This document shows positions 1 to 10,796 of a stretch of 64,000 nt of DNA, piece after piece. The stretch comes from Lingula anatina (lineage: Eukaryota; Brachiopoda; Lingulata; Lingulida; Lingulidae). Position numbers and translations under genes: made by a program. The stretch lies in contig NW_019775635.1 in assembly GCF_001039355.2 (NCBI RefSeq), forward strand, positions 803,569 to 867,568, in the 5' to 3' direction. Each line of letters starts with the position of its first letter. Position 1 is the stretch's first letter. A model generated the notes under the pieces. The model had not been told where the DNA came from, did not search any database, and worked only from the letters and a program-made list of their open reading frames with translations.

Positions 1-3000
1 TTTTTTTTTTTTTTTTTGAAACCTTTACCTCTTCGTTGTGGTTAAGATCACCAATTTTCTTTTATTGCTGTTTATGGCAACCTCAAAAGTAAAGTGATAT
101 GAAAAATAATTGTAATAGTAGTTGTACCAATTAAAAACTCCCAAATTTTAAAGAGGTGCCCGAGTTAATTGACATTCATCGCCTATATTTATAGGAAGGT
201 CAGAAACAGAGATACTTATTACCTCGTCTAACTTTTCTTATCAGAGATCGTATCAAACCCAATGGCAAATCAGGCCAGGGTATTTACATCGCTGCCATGA
301 TCATTGCCCTTACCACCCTCTTCGATGAGCGTCTGACTGTATTTCTATTAATAAGATGGAAAGAATTGAAACCGATTTCTCAAGGCTCTGGCATTATGTC
401 GACTGAGCTCAAGGTAAATTCACCTTCATGGATGTAATATGTAATTCAAACCATGAAACCTCTCGTTCCTTGTTCAATCTGAATCAGCTATCAAACAAAA
501 AAATACTATAAGGTTACTATGGGCGGTTTTGTCGAGTGAATTCACAAGGAGTCGCCTGCAATATTCTTTTTTCTTTGCCTTTAATCAAGATATATAAAGA
601 ACTGAATTCGTCACGTAAACAGGGAGACATATACATGTACCTTGTTCCGTTTGGCTTCTGTTTCCATTTTGAGTTATGTGTATTTTACATTACGTGTCAG
701 GCACAAGACAAAATAAAGACATGCTCAAAGTTAATCACATCTGTTTATGTTATACGATCACGCACCTGTTTGCTTTTTGTTTCTTTTATATCCTTACCAT
801 CTCCCAATCAAGTGAACTGTATGAATGCCATGAAAACAAGTTGATGATAATTTAAAAATGACTGAATAATGGTCATCGCAACTGGGATATTTTTCACCTT
901 AAATGAATTTAAACTAAAAATGGGGTAAAATACAGATGTGAAAAAAGGGGATGCGTTAGAGACATTACATATTGTTCCTTGTACTTCTAGCTACGTTTAA
1001 TCTACCAGGCTTTTGATTAATTTATATCTTCACGATACACTCTAGCTCTTTCCAGATAACTATATGTGACTTCTTTCGTATTTTTTTCAAAATAAACTAA
1101 ATGTCAAATTTAAAGAGAGAGGTTACTGGTCGGATTATTTTGCCTTGTTGGTGAGTTTATCTTATAATGTAAACAGATAACACTTTATCTACACCGTTGT
1201 CGAAAATAGACACTTTCGATCATTCTCAAGAGCGAATAAAACAGCAAGAACGCGTTGCAGTGGTGAAGGCATGTAAGAGTATCAACTTACGGGCGTTGTC
1301 AAGTTAGCGTTGCTGGTTTTAGATCGTAACTTGCTAGCATGGCAAGTGAAAACCACGGATACTGATAGTGTCTATGACCCTACCTTGCAAGTACCATATT
1401 GCAAACTATAAAGTAACAAGGATTTGAAATTTATTTTATTCAGTGCTATTTCTAAATCTTGGAAATCCATTAAAGGAATGTCTTGTTTTATGATAGGAGG
1501 AAATTAACATTAAGCATCACAGGTAAATATTAAGTGGTAAATAATGAAGATTTAGTGGCTGTCTTCAGATTTTAGGGACATCTCATAGCTACATGTGTCT
1601 CTCAAAGGCACCTCACCAGAATCCAAGACAATACAAAAGGACGTTTCGAGAAAGGTACTAGCGTGGAATCTTTCGGCTGTGGGTAATAATTCGTGTTTTA
1701 AACATACATATTGGAAAATGCACGTGCCAACAGTGGAAGCCGTGACCACTGGGTCAAATACAACGTGTGATATTCTGACTTAACGCCGTTTCGTTTCATT
1801 TCTGTGGGTCTAATGGAGTGTTAAGCACATTACTATTCATCAATTTTATAGACATTTAAACACCAATGTGTGCCATTTTGTAAAACCGTTTTATATCCTT
1901 TGTTGCTTGCGTCAGTGAACTACTTTGAAAATTCCGAGAGCAAGTTGTTTGTGGTCAAGATTGTTCTGATTCATTTCAGGCTGACCCCAACAACTTTAAT
2001 ATCCCGATTTGTATCCACTAAAACAAGTTATCACACCCTCTTTAATAACTTGATAAAAATGGAAGGTGGGAGAAAAAAAGAATATCTCAATACTAGTCGT
2101 AGTTTTTCAGATTTTCTTTTCTTTCTTTCAAATTATGAACTAAGACCAGTCAGTCAGCTAAGTATGTTTAGGCACAATGGATATAGCCTCCGAACATAAT
2201 TTTAATTTGACGACACTACCTGTATCAGTAGTACCTGTGCTATAGTCGTATCAAATTTTAGTGGCCCCAGCCCTTTTTATTACATACTTTATTAAAACTT
2301 GTTAATATGAATGTTCATTAGGTAAGTGCACCAGTAGATGTATTGATCTGATGACGACTTCAACATTTTAACACCAGTAAAAATACAATTTCATTTTTTA
2401 AATTTTCTATTAATAGCCATCCGGAGTAAAAACACAATTAAATGGATGAAAAACCCCCACTTCCCAGTAAAAAAAGCACACAGATTGAAAAGAGAATTTT
2501 CGAAATTTAGAGTCTGATAAAAGGCACAACGGTGGCAACATGAATAACCCTGCGCTAAAGGATATCTACAGAATCTACAGAAATGTTGTACTCGACAGGT
2601 GAATCAGACATGGTTACTATAAACTGAACCAATACAAATGGATATTTAATACTCGCGATAATACAAAATGATCAGGTGACAACTTCCTGGTATACCTCAC
2701 TGCTTGCACTAAGTGGGCCATTATCTGACTCATTGTCAACTTTTAAAGATCAATTTGTAAACCACGTTTTATGGCTGTCTTTTGTCTAAAATAATTTTCT
2801 TTTGAGTTTTTAACTTTAAATAGGGTAATGTCTATTAACATTCTACAACGACTTAATGTTTGGGTTTTTAGCTGCATCCAAATGTCATTAATGTAGTACA
2901 AGGACCCACTAACAAGGACCCATCAAACTTATAACAACGTGATTAGTTTTGCGTACCTACGTAAACACAGATAAACCTACGCTGATCACTAAAACATTCA

Positions 3001-3069
3001 AACTGTTCCGTCTTATCGAAACATACGATAGCACGCCATGCTATCTAGAGGGAACTCATTTAAGCCTAC
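1..3069. other. Mostly non-coding 5' part of the window
   Basis: AT-rich sequence starting with a T17 run at 1-17. I see no gene I can name. One candidate exon (246-415, listed separately) is the only stretch that reads like coding sequence. Downstream exons of the minus-strand gene that begins at 3292 should lie in or beyond this interval, but I could not recognise any. Confidence 0.5.
246..415 (+). CDS. Candidate internal exon, unknown product
   Basis: A pyrimidine-rich acceptor (TTTTCTTATCAG) is followed by about 170 open bases ending at a GTAAAT donor. The frame reads RDRIKPNGKSGQGIYIAAM and continues through a hydrophobic stretch (IIALTTLF, then TVFLLIRW) to MSTELK. GC content is higher than in the flanks. 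I do not recognise the family and found no partner exons inside the window, so the rest of the gene would have to lie upstream of position 1 or be missed. It could also be a chance open frame. Confidence 0.25.
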
Positions 3070-3292
3070 CTTGTTGTCGAAGTTGTCCGTGATATTTAAA
3101 GGCATTCCCTACGGTGTACCCAACCACGGCTGCTATGATCAATGTTACAACTATAATCCCCGCGATCAAACTGTATTTGTATCTCTTCCTCAGCTGCGAG
3201 GGCGAGTTCTTGGTCGGAGTGGGGAGATTTTCCGAACTCTGCGCCCCGGTTGACGGTAAACTACTCTTATCTGCTCCAAGGTTTTCCGCCAT
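3070..3292 (-). CDS. First coding exon of a single-pass (type II) membrane protein
   Basis: The start is ATGGCGG in an AAAATGGCG context. The exon encodes 74 residues and ends at a CAAG|GTAGGC donor in phase 1. The N-terminal 38 or so residues are polar (Ser, Pro, Thr) and end in basic RKRYK. A hydrophobic segment follows (about residues 40-63, SLIAGIIVVTLIIAAVVGY), then a polar stretch (KYHGQLRQQ). There is no signal peptide, so a type II orientation is likely. Exon length and phase match exon 1 of the Na,K-ATPase beta-like gene at 5804, on the opposite strand. It could therefore be a diverged relative, but no beta-subunit exons were found downstream on the minus strand and the product stays unassigned. 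Confidence 0.5.
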
Positions 3293-5803
3293 TTTTACGA
3301 ATATCTAGGCCACACGTTAATAGGCTAGGGTTTAAGTGTTTATTTATAGCGTACTACGTGGTTTACTGGGGCGTGCTGCGAGGTCACGTGACTTTCAATG
3401 AATCACAGGTGTACAACAGCCTCTTAAGCAGGGCTCTAGGAACAATAATCGGCAGTTTACTGTATGTACTTTCTTGACCTAAGCAAAAGTGCTTAGTTTG
3501 GACTGCAGAACATTTAAGTTATTTACGTTAAGAACAGTGTGACAAAAAAGAAATTATCACTGACTTTTGCCAAACTATTTTATCAGAAAGTAAAGCTTTT
3601 TTACTATTACTCTATTTTCACATCTAGATTTTAAAAAGCATTTAAAAGCAATGGTTTTATCATCTTGTGACAAGGATAAATTTTTTTAATGAGCCTATAT
3701 TGTTTCCATGTACAATTTTGTTTTATTGCAAAAATATATCCTGGCGAACGAAGTTTGAAAAGAACAATCTAACATATTTTAAATCATGAAAAGGGTTTGT
3801 TTTATACGCTGCATCCGAATAATTTGAAATATGCCACCATATCGAATTCCAAATGTATGTCTTTTATGTCCCTGTGGTTATAGTTTCTTTCACATCAACT
3901 CTGCAACTCTTTGATTCGCAAAATTATTATTTTTCAACTCTTAAATGGTATAAATCTAAATATGAAACAAAATAGTCAGTCCACCAGCTTGGTTTATTAA
4001 ACATAATCGTCAAAAAACGATTAAAATTCAAGTTTAGTACTAATTTATAAATAAAGATATGGAAAAATAACAAACGCAGAAACAGTTTTAGAGGAATGTT
4101 TGGAATACAGCATATTAAGGTAAGGTGAAAAAAGATCCAGCATTGATATTAAGTAAGATGCTCCCTTCTTGTGAGGGATAGAGCAAATGAGTATCTGAAC
4201 CGGGGATCGACACTAAGCAAACAGACAAAACGCCAAGTGCAATCACCATATCCTCAAATCACCCAGCATGCCGCGACTCAAAACTTACAGAGAAAGGCGC
4301 TGATTTATGAGTTCAACAAAACACGATGCGCCTTTTACACAGGTAACACCTTCATAAAGTTCTGGTTACTCCTCTATGGTAAAATGCACCTATCGCTGAC
4401 TTTTTTCATATTCAAGAATGTTACGCCTGTTATGCGTTCTGGAAAAGCATACGCCCGTCAATGTAGGTCATATTGGCATTTTTGTTTTGCTAACCCTTCT
4501 CAAACAACTAAAAGGAGAGATCGTAATTACCCAGCCGCACTGACAAGCTGCAAGAAAACAATTTTTTCAAGAAATGTAAGTAAAGGATTATTTGACATGT
4601 CAAAGCAACGTGGTATGGGTATGGGGAGGGGATAAGATATATGTAGAGGAGAGATGAAAAGAAGATATGAGGCGGTTTAAATATCGCACTCCAGGCAATT
4701 GGATTTAGTCCCAATTCTTTTTCATAAATAGTGCTGACTACGCACTACGTTGAAATTTAAGTTGTCGTAAAGATATGAAGGATACGGGGTTATGATGATA
4801 GAACAAAGTGTGCGTGCGTGCGTGACTGAGAAGTGAAAAAAATAGGGCAGTACAGTAGAACTACATAATTTGATGTAACTTTAACTGTGAGCATTTGAAA
4901 CGAAGTTCTACATCACATTTGCCTTCGTGATGGAAACAAAACTGCTGCCGACATATTATATTATATTATATTATATTATATTATATTATATCACTCTTTT
5001 TTATTTTCACAACCAAATAAATAGACCAGAAAGAAAGAGAAAAAACGCTGAGTACTCAAGTGTCATTTTTAAACACTTAACCACTAATTACATTCAGAAT
5101 AATGTACTAAAATGGCAGAGTTCCACTAGAGTTCCATCTAAGGTCAACGCTACATGTAATTCGCCGCCCCGCATCATAATTGATGTCTCTTTTTTCTCAG
5201 CCTCTTCCGACAGCTGCTCGACAGAAACAACGAAAAATAGACGCGGGACGACTGGGTCAACGGGGCATTGAAAAGATGATTAACTGGAAATAACTCTTCT
5301 GTAACGGCGTCGGGGAGTGGCGAACGCTTAGCGTCTGACTGCTTACGTTCCTTACACGAGCATTTCATATCGTGCAAAGGTTAGATGTAAAGGGCCATCA
5401 AGAGTACGTATTTTGGAAATTGAACATAAAATTTTTCCACTCCACATACAACTTATAGTCTGCATAGTGGTCGTGGTTGAAAGGGAATACGCGCAGATCG
5501 CATCGAGTATACGGCCTTCCAACCGACACCGATTCCAAAGAACGCACTGCACGTCATTTCACCTTGGTAACAGCACAAGTTTATAGGGAACTTGGCAAAT
5601 TTTAGAGGAGCACCCACAATCCAGAACAGTGCATTAAACCAGATTGTCTTACAGTTTAATACTGTGAAGTTAAACAGGGTTAAAAACCGAGCACCTGTAA
5701 CTCTCAGGGTAAAAAAGCAGACAGGTCACAGCTCTCTAAACGCTAGTTGTCACAAACGACTTAACGTGTTCTCAGAATATAGGACACCAATTTGTGAATA
5801 GCT
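3293..5803. other. Intergenic interval between two divergent genes
   Basis: About 2.5 kb separating the minus-strand exon at 3070-3292 from the plus-strand gene at 5804. It contains a pentanucleotide TATAT-type repeat at 4953-4991 and a chance 154-codon open frame at 4171-4635 without recognisable domains. The promoter and 5' UTR of the ATPase beta-like gene should lie near 5300-5800, but I see no clear TATA box or splice signals that settle it. Confidence 0.4.
4953..4991. repeat. (TTATA)n microsatellite
   Basis: About seven tandem copies of a 5-bp AT unit, ending at a TCACTC sequence. Simple sequence repeat in intergenic DNA. Confidence 0.9.
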
Positions 5804-6078
5804 ATGTCATCTCAGCCAGACAGTGCGGAGCTGCAGCCTTTTCGAGACGACACTGACCGACCTCCAGAGACAAAGTCAGATGAAGATGACACCGCTGCTA
5901 GGAAGCGACAAAGGAGGGTGGTTATCTTCATTATTGTTGTTGCTGCTGTAGTGCTCGTTGTGATTGCTGTCATTGTAATAGGTGTCGTACTTGGATTGCT
6001 GTTAAACCAAGCTGAAGGTGAGGTAATAGGTAATATAGACTACACAACCCCCCTCTCTCTCTCTCTCTCCCTCTCTCG

Positions 6079-6155
<77 letters not shown>

Positions 6156-7540
6156 GAAGTGCTTGCACGTGACAAAAAAAAAAAGAGAACACTGCAGTTA
6201 GGTTTTCTTTTCGGCATAGTAATGCTTCATTGGGTATTCCCCTGCCTCCCTCTGACATCAAAATACTTGTAACATACTTTTGGAGTAATGAATTATAATA
6301 TGAATTGTTTGAAGTAACGTACATGTAATGTGCGTATATATGTTATAATGTTTCAATCCTGTAAATTTTCTTTTCACAGCCAGCTTGGAGCTTATTACCA
6401 GGGGAATAGAAGATGAGAAGTCAACACTCATTCGTTACGACCAAGAGCAAGAAAATACATTCAAAACTGCCACTGATCTTATCCAGGGCGTTCTTAAAGG
6501 TACTGCATCATACTGTGGAATTGTGCCAGAAACTAAGCAATATTCAATTTCATACCAATATTAAATGAGAAAAACAGTTATAATTGTGGCAAATTATTAG
6601 AATACGGGAATGAGTTTAGATAGACTGCCTTAATTCAAACTTAAATTAATTAAAGACATTTAGACAAACACATTTAGACATAAATGAACAATATCTTTCC
6701 ATCTAAACAAACCACTTTAAATCGATCTTTGCATGTGTCATGTTTCATTTTTACTGAAATTGTATTTAGGAACATATTTGTGAAACTGGATGTATTAATT
6801 TCCGATCCTCCGTTTTTGTATCCTCCACATAGTCTTTATTGAAGGATCACGACTGTTACCCCACTTTACAGGTTATGATCTAGATGAGTTATCAGATAAA
6901 GCAAAGGCAAATCTCGTAGACTGTAATGATACTACCGGGGCGCAACCAGGCAAGAGTTGTATCTTCAGCATCGACAAACTGGGAGAGAAATGTACAGAAA
7001 ACAGAAAATTTGGATATCCAGAGGGAGCACCATGTATTTTATTGCGTTTCTCTGCGGTAAGGGGCTAGGGTATTGCAGCTAAGTCCGGGCCAGGGTTAAC
7101 TAGACCCACTCTTTCATGAGTTTTTTTTTACCCAAAAGCTAAAAGAAGTTATTTTGGCTAAGTAGATATTGTTTTGCCAATTTGCCGTTGACTAGTCAGG
7201 TTTTGGAAAACTGCTCAGAAACGAAGTCTGTATTTCATTTACCCTTTTATTCCTTAAATGTTACATATTGGACAAAAGGCCTTTAAAAAACAATCCTTTA
7301 TCAGCCAGTATATGGGGTTGATTCTAAAATCTTCCTTGAGGGAGGTCTAAATTGTTAGGACTTTGTTACAGATACTTTGGAATTTTCACCGTTGATTTCT
7401 TTCAGCCTGTTCACTGGACGCCCGATCCATACGTTAAAACAGACATTGAATATGACAACATGGTCAGACAATTGAACCAATCTGGATTAGATCTTCCACT
7501 CCCAGGAGATATCCCAGTTACCTGTACTGGACAGGTGGGT

Positions 7541-7602
<62 letters not shown>

Positions 7603-7991
7603 AGACAAGCACTCAAGTGCTTTTATTGTGTGTCCTTCATATGACAATCACCGTATTGGATGGAGGTATGGAGTAATTCATTGTGAAAAAAAAAAAAAAA
7701 AAAAAGAATAATCAAAATGTGACACTTCCTAGTTGCAATATGTAAATTTTGTTATTTTAGTACCCTGTTGACCAGGAATTGTTGACGTCCAGAGTGCAGT
7801 ACTGGCCAAAGAGAGGATTTGAGGGTTACTACTTTCCTCGCACAACGGAAGAGGAATACATGGACCCACTTCTCATGGTGCAGTTCAAAAAACCAACCTT
7901 AGGGGTAGTTATCATGATAGAGTGCACTGCATGGGCAAAGAATATTTTTAAGGGGAAAAATAAAGTACAATTTGAGTTACTGGTAGACTGA
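5804..7991 (+). CDS. Na,K-ATPase beta-subunit-like protein (5 exons, 292 aa)
   Basis: Coding exons are 5804-6017, 6380-6499, 6872-7056, 7406-7534 and 7761-7991. All junctions are GT-AG and in frame, giving 292 residues (family about 300). Residues 1-38 are acidic then basic (ARKRQRR) and cytoplasmic. Residues 39-67 form one Val/Ile-rich membrane segment, and the rest is extracellular. Six ectodomain cysteines (129, 141, 152, 166, 213, 271) match the three disulfides of the family. Other hallmarks are YPEGAPC, PVTCTGQ, YWPKRGFEGYYFP, PLLMVQF and the C-terminal IECTAWAKNI. N-glycosylation sites are visible at NDT and NQS. In the family, beta subunits escort the alpha pump to the plasma membrane and modulate K+ affinity. 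The oddity is the membrane segment, which lacks the aromatic Tyr/Phe pattern typical of beta1-type subunits. It may be a lineage-specific paralogue. Confidence 0.92.
6053..6155. repeat. Compound microsatellite (CT)n(GT)n(GA)n in ATPase beta intron 1
   Basis: About 20 CT units, then about 17 GT units, then about 13 GA units, uninterrupted apart from two small imperfections in the CT part. The CT and GA arms are complementary, so the block could fold on itself around the GT core. It lies within the first intron, about 35 bp after the exon 1 donor. Confidence 0.95.
7545..7705. repeat. (CT)n(CA)n microsatellite and A20 tract in ATPase beta intron 4
   Basis: CT repeat from 7545 followed directly by CA repeat to 7602, starting about 10 bp after the donor of exon 4. 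A run of 20 A residues at 7686-7705 lies 55 bp before the next exon. These explain the low-complexity open frames found here. Confidence 0.95.
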
Positions 7992-8157
7992 AACGGTCAC
8001 TAATTGGAAAGGATGGGATGAAAATTCAGCTGGATATTGATATCGGGACAGGACAGCTGACCGACTCACTGCCACACCACTGAGGTACAACACTGCTGGA
8101 ACCTGGACTTATATGCTTTCTGACTGTTTTTTCTCGTCTGAATTTACCTGCTTGTGA

Positions 8158-8163
8158 AATAAA
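8158..8163 (+). promoter_or_regulatory. Poly(A) signal AATAAA of the ATPase beta-like gene
   Basis: The first canonical AATAAA after the stop codon at 7989-7991, 167 bp downstream. The MITE begins 13 bp after it, so the insertion lies at or just beyond the expected cleavage site. Confidence 0.6.
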
Positions 8164-8176
8164 ACATGGTAGTGAT

Positions 8177-8343
8177 GTGACAGGAATGGAAGTCCTAGGA
8201 AAGGATGTCCGGGTCCCATATGATTTGAAATTGTACAGGTTAGGGTTAGTTGGAGTATTGGGGTTAGAATATGGAACGAATGTCACCTGTACAAAGTAAT
8301 GGGAAGCGGACTACGGTTCCTGGCGGACTTCCATTCCTGTTAC
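8177..8343 (+). mobile_element. MITE copy 1 (terminal GTGACAGGAATGG repeats)
   Basis: About 167 bp bounded by GTGACAGGAATGGAAGTCC and its inverted complement GGACTTCCATTCCTGTTAC. Internal landmarks (TACAGGTTAGGGTTAG, GTCACCTGTACAAAGTAATGG) are shared with the copies at 10631-10796 and 49346-49516. No coding capacity. Size and structure fit a non-autonomous inverted-repeat DNA transposon. I could not find a clear target-site duplication. Confidence 0.8.
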
Positions 8344-9896
8344 AGCGGCTTCAACAACAACAACAAGGCGGGCAGATGGATTGGGAGCCCTTGTTCAACT
8401 ACCCCCAACCCACCACTCGTACCACTACTACTACTCATAACCAAAACAATATGGCAAAGCCAGCCCATTTTCCCCGAGACAAAAAGCAACACTAAAGGAC
8501 TCACAGAATTATGTGTCATAAATTTCAGAATGTCCTTAATTGCAATCATTTATTTTAATTTCCGGGGCTGCGTGCGAGGCCAAATGTTCCGTTTTTTAAT
8601 TCCATCATGCTTCGTGTACACGATGTTATTACCCTGTGAACACAGACTTACAGATATTCACAGACCTTTGGCTTTAAATTAAAAAGAATGGACATTGGGG
8701 GTTTTGGGGAACCGTTAAGATATGCATTCAGGTGTAATTGCCCATATCTTCTGGCATTCAGAAATCCCAATGCACCTAGGTCAGTCTATGATTTGTACAT
8801 TTTAACAACGTCAACTTAAAAGTATAGTTGGCTATCAAAGACAAAAAGACAATTTTGCTTTCCCAAAGAATTAAGTTACCAAACAGAAAACTTCCCTTGT
8901 CAACGCGGAAGAAATGGAACCAGCCAACGCCCTAGCATTTCAGAAATGATTTTTGGTGCATCCTTGGCAAATTAACTTCCTCTCTCTTCCACCCTTTTTC
9001 TCTTTCAGCAAACCTGGACCTGGCAGTGAGCACCATACTTGTTTACAGTTAGTTAGAAAGTTTCAAGATAGTGTAGAATCAATTAAGACGGGATAGCTTG
9101 TATTTTATTCATGTTCTTGGTGAACTCAGTTTTTTTACGTTCCAAATGTTGTGTACGTGCTATAGTCGTTCAATGGATAATATGTGTCTAGCCTTTATAA
9201 TATACAGTTTATGGTGTATGTTAACCAAATGACGCCGAAGCTGCTCTAAAATTCGTAGTTGAATACATTGTTAGTTGCTTTAATGTTGTAAGTGTTAGAT
9301 AAGTTGTTTTCTTTAATCTTTAGCTAATTTTGATGAAAAAAATCTTTGGTGATGAGATATTCAAGCGTTTTTGCTTTTGATCAAAGTTTGGAAAAAATAC
9401 AGGTAAGGGTTTTAAAGCACACATCATGGGAAATATACATATTCCATAGAATGGCATCACTCATAGAGCTTATCAGCTCATTCTCCCTCAATCCCTTCTT
9501 TACATTATGCCCCTACTGTTCGCGTAACAGTATATGCATCTCAGCAGATTTCTTTTAATCCCCACCTGTGAATAACTTGAGTATAATCAATTGGGTCGAC
9601 TGCTAAAACTGCCAATTTTTGTTTTATTGGTAAGTAATAATTTTAAAGAACTTTTATGAATTTTAAATGTAGTATCACAGGTTTTAGTCTCTCATATCTC
9701 TTAGTAGGGTGCGTTTTATTCTTTAAAACGTGAGACGTTAATAAAATTATTATTATTTTTATTATTACCGTTAAAACTACAATTCTCAGTAGTTTATAAG
9801 CAAAGAGCTTGGCTAATTCTTTAATTTTTTTGGCAAACGATATTAGGTTTAGAAATTATGTCAATATAGACCTATTATGAAATTATAACCAAAAAT
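8177..9896 (+). repeat. Duplicated unit D1, copy a
   Basis: This 1.72-kb stretch matches 10631-12345 almost base for base over its whole length, including non-coding DNA, with scattered substitutions and small indels. Homology starts at the first base of the MITE and stops 4 bp before the single N at 9900. I see no gene in it. The short open frames here are conserved only because the DNA is duplicated. It is either a recent local duplication or an unmerged second haplotype. Confidence 0.9.
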
Positions 9897-9899
9897 TTC

Positions 9900-9900
9900 N
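9900..9900. other. Ambiguous base, probable contig join
   Basis: A lone N immediately after the end of duplicated unit D1a. Similar lone Ns at 33558, 36557 and 43304 also sit at edges of duplicated or inserted blocks. Confidence 0.8.
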
Positions 9901-10127
9901 TAAAATCCAAATGAACAGAAAAATCGAAGGCATAAAAAGTTTTAATTAGACTAATTATACAAGTTATAGACTGATTATACTGCTATACTTCATCCTCTGC
10001 TGTATGCGTTGGTGGCCATTTTTTTTTCAATAACAGAAACATGCTAGTATGCAGTCATTTATCCTACTGTGTTCTTATGACGGGAAATGTGTTCATAATA
10101 GCCACAAATAAATTATATCTGTCAACT

Positions 10128-10286
10128 CTTGGTTGTTTTTCTATTTTCTCTGAAAATTGACGGCCATATTGAAAATGCTCAAAGTCTCGGAAGTAGAAAC
10201 CAAGTCAACTCAACCTTTCTAGCCCTCAAGGATGCATTTCTGTAATGAATGTTTACAGGAAATATCATTGCAGGGTTCGACTATTT
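10128..10286 (-). mobile_element. Relic end of the TAGTCGAGT inverted-repeat transposon
   Basis: This segment resembles the right terminal repeat of the element at 38407-42366: a TTTTTCTATTTT run, TTGACGGCCATATTGAAAATGCTCAA, GTCTCGGAA, TTTACAGGAAA, CATTGCAGGGTT and a terminal TTCGACTA. It is clearly more diverged than the copies at 36-43 kb, so it is an older insertion. The inner part is unrecognisable. Confidence 0.7.
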
Positions 10287-10340
10287 GGCATATGCGAGTG
10301 AGTCGATATTTGTCATTTTGTATTGTGCAATATCACCCAG

Positions 10341-10362
10341 TGACGTCATCATGACGTCATCA
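10341..10362. promoter_or_regulatory. Two abutting CRE/ATF-type motifs (TGACGTCATCA x2)
   Basis: The 11-mer TGACGTCATCA occurs twice back to back. TGACGTCA is the core recognised by CREB/ATF bZIP factors. No transcription start can be assigned nearby, so a regulatory role is only inferred. Confidence 0.35.
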
Positions 10363-10630
10363 TTGCTGTAATAGATGTTAGCAGTTAGTGTACGTTTCTC
10401 AAATTTATTCATGTTCATAATTAACGCCGGTAGTGCTCGTTTACGTGAATTCTGGATGTACATAAAATGCTGAGTCAGCATATTTTAAGAAAGCTGCTCA
10501 TCCGGGTACTTGTGAATTTTGGAGTTGCCCCCCGATCCAAAATTGACAAACACCCAATGGTCATTCATCGTGGAAAGTTTCATGCTTTTATCAACTTTTG
10601 CACAATTTTTTGGCTTAGCCGCCTAACTAT

Positions 10631-10796
10631 GTGACAGAATGGAAGTCCTAGGAATGGACGTCCGGGTCCCATATGATTTGAAATTGTACAGGTTAGGGTT
10701 AGTTGGGGAATTGAGGTTAGAATATGGAACGAATGTCACCTGTACAAAGTAATGGGAAGCGGACTACGGTTCCTGGCGGACTTCCATTCCTGTTAC
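10631..10796 (+). mobile_element. MITE copy 2
   Basis: About 166 bp, nearly identical to the MITE at 8177-8343 and with the same terminal inverted repeats (GTGACAGAATGGAAGTCC against GGACTTCCATTCCTGTTAC). It forms the left boundary of the second D1 copy. Confidence 0.8.

Noticed and set aside
4171-4635. 154-codon open frame
   Set aside because: No ATG at its start, no domain and no splice or promoter context; basic, low-complexity composition fits chance.
6002-6324. Open frames with Leu-Ser, Thr-His or Arg-Glu repeats
   Set aside because: Produced by the compound CT/GT/GA microsatellite in an intron of the ATPase beta-like gene.
8271-8682. Frames repeated at 8271 and 10724 (Gln- and Thr-rich)
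   Set aside because: Conserved only because the whole 1.7-kb DNA unit is duplicated; they start inside a MITE and contain simple CAA/ACT repeats.
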